Shown here piece after piece: positions 57,103-64,000 of a stretch of 64,000 nucleotides of DNA. This DNA comes from Spinacia oleracea (Eukaryota; Streptophyta; Magnoliopsida; Caryophyllales; Amaranthaceae): NCBI RefSeq assembly GCF_020520425.1, contig NC_079491.1, positions 110,546,652 through 110,610,651 on the forward strand, written 5' to 3'. The notes beneath the pieces are model-generated. The model made no database searches, was not told the DNA's origin, and was given only the letters and a program-made list of their open reading frames with translations. The position numbers and the translations under genes are program-made. Position 1 is the stretch's first letter. Every line of letters starts with the position of its first letter.

Positions 57103-58383
57103 ATGGCGGGAATCTTGTCCTCAATCTTCTGGACATGACTACCTTATCACAGGAGAGTCCAACCGACTACAAGGATGACGGGGTTGGCATCCTTTTCGTC
57201 CTTGCAATGTCCAAGTATAAAATGTGTTGTACACATTCAAGTATAGAGTATAAGAGTTTGTATCAGATGTCATATTTATAAACAAAAATATAGAATTTGT
57301 ACTTTAACTATGTCATTATCTACTTCCTCCGTTGTTATTTACATGACACATTGGGATTTTAGACACTATTCACACAAGTTCCTTTGACTTACACGTTCCG
57401 AAATAACATCAACATCTCATCATATCATAAGATGGGCTGCCGTATTACCCGTTCTCCTCACATTAACACAAAGTATAATTTATTTATGTGTGCGACTAAT
57501 TAACTAAATACATATTCCAGGATAAACAATCAAACCTTCATGAGACTCGGATGGAAATTTTCATAAAAAAAGTTTGGATTGGTTAGAAACGTTTGAGATA
57601 GTTTTTAACTAGAGTAATATATTAGCACAAATTCTTATTTATAATGGGTGTACAATAAATATTGTACACCAAAGTAAAAGTTAACCCAAAATGCTTAAAA
57701 GTTAAGCTTATATATGTAAAAGTTATCTATTTTTAAGTGATAAATTTTTTCATTTTAGTAAAACTTATTTCTTCAAAATCACTAATAATGTATAAAATTA
57801 ATCATTTAACCATTTAAAATATTTATCTATCAATTTTTTTTTACTAATATAAAAGTTAATCAAAACTAGGTTAAAGTTACAAATAAAATGGTTAAAGTTA
57901 TCTTGGTGTACAATAAATTTATTGTACACCTTGTGCGCGCAAGACCTTTTGATATATTAGAAGCACACCTTGTGCGCGCAAGACCTTTAATACTCCATAA
58001 TATTAGAAACAACTAAAACAAGAATTAGCAGAACGGACATTATCATTTTCTATCTCAAGATGAGTTTGATTGTAAGTTTCCCTTGAAAATCTAAACTCAG
58101 AAGAAGCACAATCTCGACTCGTTCTGCTATCACCCACATTACAAACCACTACTAAATATTAAGCACCTTAAAATGCGTTAAAGACAATCAATAATGTCTG
58201 AAATAAATTCCAAATGACGAATTCTGTAACCAGTGAAATAACCCAGACTGAGAGGGATCACAAGTAAGAGAATGGATATACGGAGAATTTTACTGTGTAC
58301 AAGATGAAAAAGAATACGTAATCAATCAGTGGTAATTATATGAATTGATAATATAGAACAAACAAAAATGGTTAACAACTGCA
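57103..58383. other. intergenic region 3' of the carboxypeptidase gene
   Basis: No gene seen. A CTTCCTCCGT word at 57332 is like the end of some small DNA transposons, but no partner end was found. A palindrome-bounded segment is at 57647-57930. Confidence 0.5.
57647..57930. repeat. palindrome-bounded segment, possible MITE
   Basis: GGTGTACAATAAATATTGTACACC (57647-57670, described as arms GGTGTACAA / TTGTACACC) recurs at about 57904-57929 with an AATTT centre. Just after it, CACCTTGTGCGCGCAAGACCTT occurs twice (about 57926 and 57966). Confidence 0.55.
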
Positions 58384-61300
58384 TCAGGGAGAAGCATTAG
58401 GCCTCTGAAGCTTGCTCTTTGAAATTCTAGTACAAAACATGAACATCAAAATAACACAAGAAAGCAAAAATAGTCTGAAATAAGATCGTATTTCCTGCAA
58501 TCCCAACTCAAACACCTCCAATTTCTTTCCATATCGACTCCGTCTACTCATCAGATATCCATCTAAATAATCATCCATTGATATCAACTTTACTGATTCA
58601 TTCGAGTTTGCCATACCCAGCAGCTGTGGCCCAAACTTGAATAGCGTGAAGAATGCAGCGGACCAGTCATTAAGAACTCTCTACAAATCCCATTCAATAA
58701 AGAAAACTATCTCAGCCCACTAAAAACAAACTACTCCGTAATGTAATACCAAGTATTACTTACTTACTCATCATACCTTAAATGTGGTTTGATCTGTTGG
58801 ATTAAACATTCTGAAGCAGTCTTTTACTGGAGCTGATTCATCTCCATAAATCTGCAAGTGTAAATCAAACTTATATATAAAACCATCGCATCAAGTAACT
58901 TGGTCAGAAAAATACATCATCTCACATACCTCAAAAGTGAAAGCCATGGGAACTTTTGCAATCTCATAAATGTAGTCTGTTGCAGTACCGTGTGCTAGAT
59001 ACCTATAAAAAAAAAGGATTTCTGAAGTGAGTTGTAAATTAAATACAGCAAGACCTTTATAAGAACTACAGATTAAAAACCAATTCTATTATTCTTAGCT
59101 TTAGTTAGATGAACTAACCCAACGGAGCCTCCCCCAGAACCAGTCATGCAGTGACCTTGGAAGTGCCGATAATTCAAATCATTCACCAATGCTTTCATTT
59201 TAGCTGAAGAAGCTCCATCTGGGGTAGTATTTCTGTGGTCATATGGCATGAATAAAGCCTGATAAACATGTAATGTAGATTAATTAATTAAACTGACACA
59301 CACATATAATTCCTACTTACAAAAAAACACATGATAAGTAAATGGACTAAAATCTGTCACGTGACATTTGAATATAATTATGCCTTGTTATTGTCTTCCA
59401 TGCGTTTCACAGCTTGGTACAGAAGCAGACAGTGAAAATTCTGTCACTCTGTAATTGTTTCTATTATATAGTAATGAGAAATTTGTGTTCCAACCAAGCT
59501 GTCACTAGTTACCTGTTTCATCCGTTCTGTGTTTTAAACACCAAAATTACAAATAGCCAAAGACAATTGCAGAACATCCTTTATGTAAGGTGTCAGAGAA
59601 AAAACCGAGATATTATGGCCAATCAAAATTGAAGGTATTCTTCAAGTCTCAAGAATAATGTGTTCAAAATATTTGCCCCTCAATCCTCAACTAGTCGCCC
59701 CTCCCAAGCCGACAAATTTTATTATTCCATTTTTCAGCGTGGCAAGGACCACAAAGATTACTTTTAATTCCTAAGACCTTTAAACAGATGGAACAAAGTT
59801 CAAAAGAGTGAAAATACCATCAACCTACAGGAAACGTAAAAGTTGGTCGGGAATGAAAAATTATGAATCAAAGTGTAGTCTTGTAAATGTCATCCAATCT
59901 TATAACCCGACCTATGTAGGTGACAGACAATATTCAACACTTCATAGACCAAAGAAAAATATAATATGGTTTCTTGAAAGTAAAACAAACATCATCTCCG
60001 ACTCAAAAACAAACCTAGCATACTTGTCAATGTGAGTAGGTCAAGCTAGTATTAGAGATGCACTCTACTACAACTACACACTCTTTCCCATAGATGAGCC
60101 AGAATTTTACATCCAGGGGAGGGGATGAAATTTTTACCTTGCAAATAACCTAGGTTAGAAAGAAACTTTAGTTGTAAAATAAAACCAGGGAAGGGGATAG
60201 CCAGCCTTCCAGCTCTGCCCTTGACAGCAGTTAATCTTTAAGCTTACTTAGTTTACCAGAGTTTACTGCAGAACCAAAAATATAACATAAACCTTTACCT
60301 GCATTCCAGAGTGCACATTAACCCATAGATGTGGCTCAAAAGACAAAGCAATTTTCCGCATTATTTGGCTCTCAGGCTCGCTAAAAGGAGAACTTCCAGG
60401 ATTTTCTTCATAAGGATCATAATCCTATTCATAGAAGACCAATAGCCCAAGTTAAAATAGTCTGAAAATTCTCAAGTGGTTAAGTGATACAGAAATAGTT
60501 CAACCATATAGCAATACAAAGTTTGAAATCAAGGGAATTCAGTAAGATAGTCAAGCAAGTTGTCAGTTCCATTCTGAAATCCATTTCACTTCCTACTAGG
60601 AAGAAATACATGTATACCCAAAGGCAATATAAATCAGGGTCATCAGATCAGTATATTTCCTTGTTCAATTTCATGGTCATCATATCAGTATTTTCATATA
60701 TGGTACTAATTATATAACATATCCAAAAGGCAATATAAGTCATCATTTACATCATCTTGGAAAAACAATAAACAGTCATTCTTTAAATACTCCCTAACAT
60801 AATCTTATTTTCCCACAAGGTCCTAGGTTCATTCTACTGGCAACTTCAAATTTCACATTCTACATAGATTCGATATTCTGGTGCATTCAGCCTGAAATAT
60901 AGACACAAGTGCAAGAGGGGGGTAAAGGAGTACAAGGGTGCAGTCAACTACTATGTCCGCCAAGAAATAATCTAGTTATGTCGAAAAGAAACTATTGTGC
61001 TTCGAAGCATATTGCACACAGCAGTCATTAAAACTGAATCACCTTGTACATAAACCCTCAATAAGTCAATAGGACTCCACCAAGAATGAAAGATGCTAAA
61101 GAAGGATGGGGCAAATAGCAAAAGGGCAATAAAAATGTTCCAGAATTTACTGATAAAATATTGTGAAGATGCTACTACACCAATACGGCTATCTAAAGAT
61201 AGTCTCCATAAAATCGCATCTTGAATACCCTCTGCTCCGGACATTGTGCGTCGTTTATCTTCCTAAAGATTCACTTGGAAACTTAACTGCCTTTAAAGTA

Positions 61301-63444
61301 CGAAAGACAACACCCCATTCATATATCTATCTCGTGAACATCAAATCAAGAGATGAACAAGTCATTTATACTTGCATATTTTCAACACATAGTTTTCATT
61401 CGTGGATCACAAATCTTCTCTATTCAGAAAACGAAAAATCTTTCAATCTACTAATCTCCCTTGGACTCGGAAAGGTTGTTATCTCGACTAAAATTGCCCA
61501 TCCTCCTCAATGGACTAGTGATATCCTCATGCTAGAGACTCTCATCCAGTGGGCTCCCATTACTTGCACATACCACCAACTCTATTAATCACCAAACTCA
61601 TCTCTCTCAACTGATGGGTGCTATAATTTCTCATACCTTTAATCTCTCCCAACTGCACATACATAATTGACGAGGCACCACATCTCTGTTAAATATTAAT
61701 CTAGAAAAATCAAAAAATATGTCATTGTAAATTACAATCTAGAATAATATTAGGAAATATCTAGGAGCTAGCCTAGAAAAATCTAGTAACTAAAATGTCT
61801 AGAATTATCCTAAGAAAAATCTAGATGAGGGAGTAGAAATATCTAGAAACCATAATACAACAACTATAAATAGGTTTTACTTGCATAAGTTTAGGGATGG
61901 GCTAATTAAGAGAGCTCCCACAAAACACAAAATATGAGGGATAGAAACAAGGGTTCTACAAAATAGATAAGTAAGAGATATGAGCTCTCACAAATATTGT
62001 TGTACAATTCTTATTAATGTAATCAATTTTTATCAATGCAATTTTGTTATATTATTCAGGCTAATCAAAACTTCCGCGTGCGCCTTCAAATTATCAGATC
62101 CCCAGAGTTTAATCAATCATCCCATGTATGACATAAAATAGGCTAAAATCTTTTTGGGATAATAATTCAGTTATTCAACAATATCAATTTTCCCTAACCC
62201 TCACCATAAAAATCAATGTGTCCTTTCAAACTATTCTACATGGCGGGGGAAAAATGTTGCACTACCCTTCAACCTAACCTACTACACTGAAAGACCATAC
62301 AAATCACATGGGAAAAATTTACGCTAGTAATCCTACTTCTTCATGAACATTGTCAATGAATGAGTCAACACAAAGAGAGATACTAACCTTCTCTTTTTTA
62401 CCCCAATCTACACTCCAGTTGCGGTTTAAATCAACTCCTCTTCCTGTCACCCAAACAATATCAGCATCTAGGGATACATCATAATAGTCATAAAGCCATG
62501 TACTTACCATTTCTCCTTTCACAAAGATCTCCAGCCTCCACACGTTTTCGGCCATTTAAATTTTCCATTGGCACAACCTAGTAGATAGAAATAATGAGAG
62601 ACATTAGAAATCTGTAAAGATTTCTTTAGAAAAAAGCATGGAATCTAAAATGAAAAAACAAAGAAATGAAGGAAATAAATTATCATCAAACCATGTCAAT
62701 TTCTTAGGATTTGACCCCTATCTACACTATATATTAAAAAGCGTTTTAAAGAAAGTTTGCGTGACATGTAGCCATGGTTTAGGTTTGAACCCCCGACCTT
62801 ACGTTTAAAGAATAAAGATTTTACCACTAGGATATGACATGTTTCATGTTATCATTGCAAAATAAATCTAACTAAATGTGAATGTTATTAATGTAATAAC
62901 CCGAGGCATCTCCCGGCCCAAAAACTAGTTTCCTAATAAAAATAAGTAATATTGCTTTAACATTCTTGATAAAATATCGTATCCAAGCATTTTTAGCAGG
63001 TGTTTCACCAAATCATTAATTTTAAGATATGGAAATTCAGACACCTAATAAATACTAGTATCTGACATACATAAGGGTATACGGCCATACCTGAGTCTAA
63101 GTAGCATATTATTTTAAGAAATTCCATAACTTTGAACCATAATTACGCAATCTAAGCTATATGGCGAGTTTAGGAGCGAATTATTCCAAAAATTTGAGCG
63201 TTTATAAAATATGAGATTAAAAGTCGCTGGGAATCACCATATCCTCCTCTTCCACTTTCAAACACAAAATTACAGTAAAAGGAAGGTTTGTAAGGAGAGA
63301 GGTTACCTTGATAATAAGCTTGTCGAGTGTGTTGTTCATGGACTTCCGGTCCATTTTGGGGAGGAACTCCTCCTCACTTAAAATAGAAAGGACTCGCAAG
63401 GCAAGCTCAGATGTTATGAGCTCCCTCCCATGCTGCCCAAAAGT
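58384..63444 (-). CDS. M14 zinc carboxypeptidase, membrane-anchored (5' end off-window)
   Basis: Eight exons: 63444-63307, 62577-62508, 62443-62388, 60424-60299, 59258-59119, 59002-58930, 58851-58777, 58680-58384. All visible phases agree. Metal and catalytic residues of the M14 family are in order: FGQHGRELITSE (first His and Glu), GVDLNRNW (substrate-binding Asn-Arg), VNVHSGMQ (third zinc ligand), AHGTATDYIYE and VPMAFTFEIYGD (general-base Glu). The enzyme removes C-terminal residues from proteins or peptides. The end has a hydrophobic segment YFRLFLLSCVILMFMF, a likely membrane anchor with a short basic tail. It resembles the plant Zn-dependent exopeptidase represented by Arabidopsis At5g42320 (recalled, not searched). 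The N-terminal exons lie beyond 64000. Introns of 1.0 and 2.0 kb contain repeats. It looks functional. Confidence 0.88.
60425..62387 (-). other. large intron of the carboxypeptidase gene
   Basis: About 2 kb. It contains an LTR-like block (61687-62058) and two weak open frames on opposite strands (60972-61244, 61163-61588) with no recognised content. Confidence 0.6.
61687..62058 (+). mobile_element. possible small LTR in the intron
   Basis: About 372 bp from TGTTAAATATTAATC to TATATTATTCA, with repeated ATCTAG words, a TATA box (ACTATAAATAGG near 61864) and a T-rich 3' part. This looks like a short copia or TRIM-type LTR. No target duplication or primer site was found, so the call is tentative. 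Confidence 0.4.
62578..63306 (-). other. intron of the carboxypeptidase gene with a tRNA-like phrase
   Basis: Near 62790-62840, GGTTTGAACCCCCGACCTT and ACCACTAGGAT recur as they do in the tails of many plant repeats, where they derive from tRNA-like sequence. The segment is too short and partial to call a tRNA gene or a SINE. Confidence 0.4.
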
Positions 63445-63711
63445 CTGGAAGACAAGGAATCATCTGTCAAAAACAGCACCATCACCAATCTGAGACAAAT
63501 CTAAATCTTGATAACAATTACGTCTTACAACTAAATTGTACAGATTTCACCCCACGTCGCATTTTTTTTCTTCTGTTTTCTATAATATACTTTGCTTATT
63601 TATGCAACATCATCCACAATAAACAACCCATCAAACACATTGATCCCAGTCAAAATGATGATTCAATCTAACCAGAAAGTGGCACAAGTTACATCGAGTA
63701 AATAGGTCTGG

Positions 63712-64000
63712 AGGTCCCTAAACTTTGCCAAAAGGAGCAGTTAGGTCCCTCAAGTTTCAAAAGGAGCATTTAGGTCCCTCAAAATGGATGGAAAACGCTG
63801 CTTTTTGTTTTCCGTCACTAACGGCCGTTAAAATTAATATAATAATATAAAAAATTATTAAAATAAAAGGAGAATTAATATACACGTAGATTAATGATTG
63901 AAAACAGATGATTTTGATGAAAAGAAGCCTTTTCCAATTACTTAGCCTTTTCAACTTACTTTTTCTATGTGTACACGTGGAAACCCTTCCAACTTCCCTC
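63712..64000 (-). repeat. dispersed non-coding repeat, copy 2
   Basis: Reverse-complement match to 38985-39312, lying in the first visible intron of the carboxypeptidase gene and running off the window. Confidence 0.7.

Noticed and set aside
57320..57500. Stowaway-type MITE
   Set aside because: CTTCCTCCGT resembles one end, but no opposite end or TA duplication was found.
61163..61588. A 141-codon plus frame in the carboxypeptidase intron
   Set aside because: No recognisable domain, AT-rich, and overlapped by another frame on the opposite strand. Not supportable as a gene.
62790..62840. tRNA gene in an intron
   Set aside because: Only a box-B-like GGTTTGAACCCC phrase is present, with no acceptor stem or anticodon arm.

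Overview
This is a stretch of flowering-plant nuclear DNA. It is AT-rich, has spliced genes with GT-AG introns and plant gene families (F-box-like, FAR1-type, M14 carboxypeptidase), and is mostly transposable elements. The repeat types remind me of the spinach/beet/quinoa group (Caryophyllales), but that is an impression and was not tested. No rRNA, tRNA, CRISPR or bacterial feature was seen.

Region 1 (1-10589): a chain of minus-strand Ty1/copia elements. It runs gag start and long leader (1-3431), LTR (3432-4798), a shortened internal region with decayed pol (4799-9120), and a second LTR (9121-10589). Neighbouring units share an LTR.

Region 2 (10590-36920): a Russian-doll nest that can be solved to the base from target-site duplications (TSDs). 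A PB1-like-domain gene fragment, probably MuDR-transposon related, was split by a solo LTR (TSD ATCAA). Eight bases into that LTR sits a 12.3-kb Ogre/Tat-like gypsy element (TSD AATAC). Inside that sits a 10.4-kb copia element (TSD CTTTA). The gypsy-like element encodes gag and protease but no reverse transcriptase or integrase. It carries an antisense spliced gene (DUF7745-like) and long arrays of small hairpins whose stems change together while the loops stay constant.

Region 3 (37326-40262): a small two-exon F-box-like gene, two non-coding repeats and a copia RNase H remnant.

Region 4 (40263-57093): a complete 16.8-kb Mutator-like element with 46-bp inverted termini and a 9-bp TSD (ACCATCTCT). 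It holds two convergent Ulp1-like protease genes and a broken FAR1-type transposase gene. Its non-coding parts are dense in a short TTTGGTAC word.

Region 5 (57103-64000): the only clear host gene, a membrane-anchored M14 zinc carboxypeptidase on the minus strand. Eight exons are visible and the first exons lie beyond the right edge. Exon phases agree across all the introns checked.
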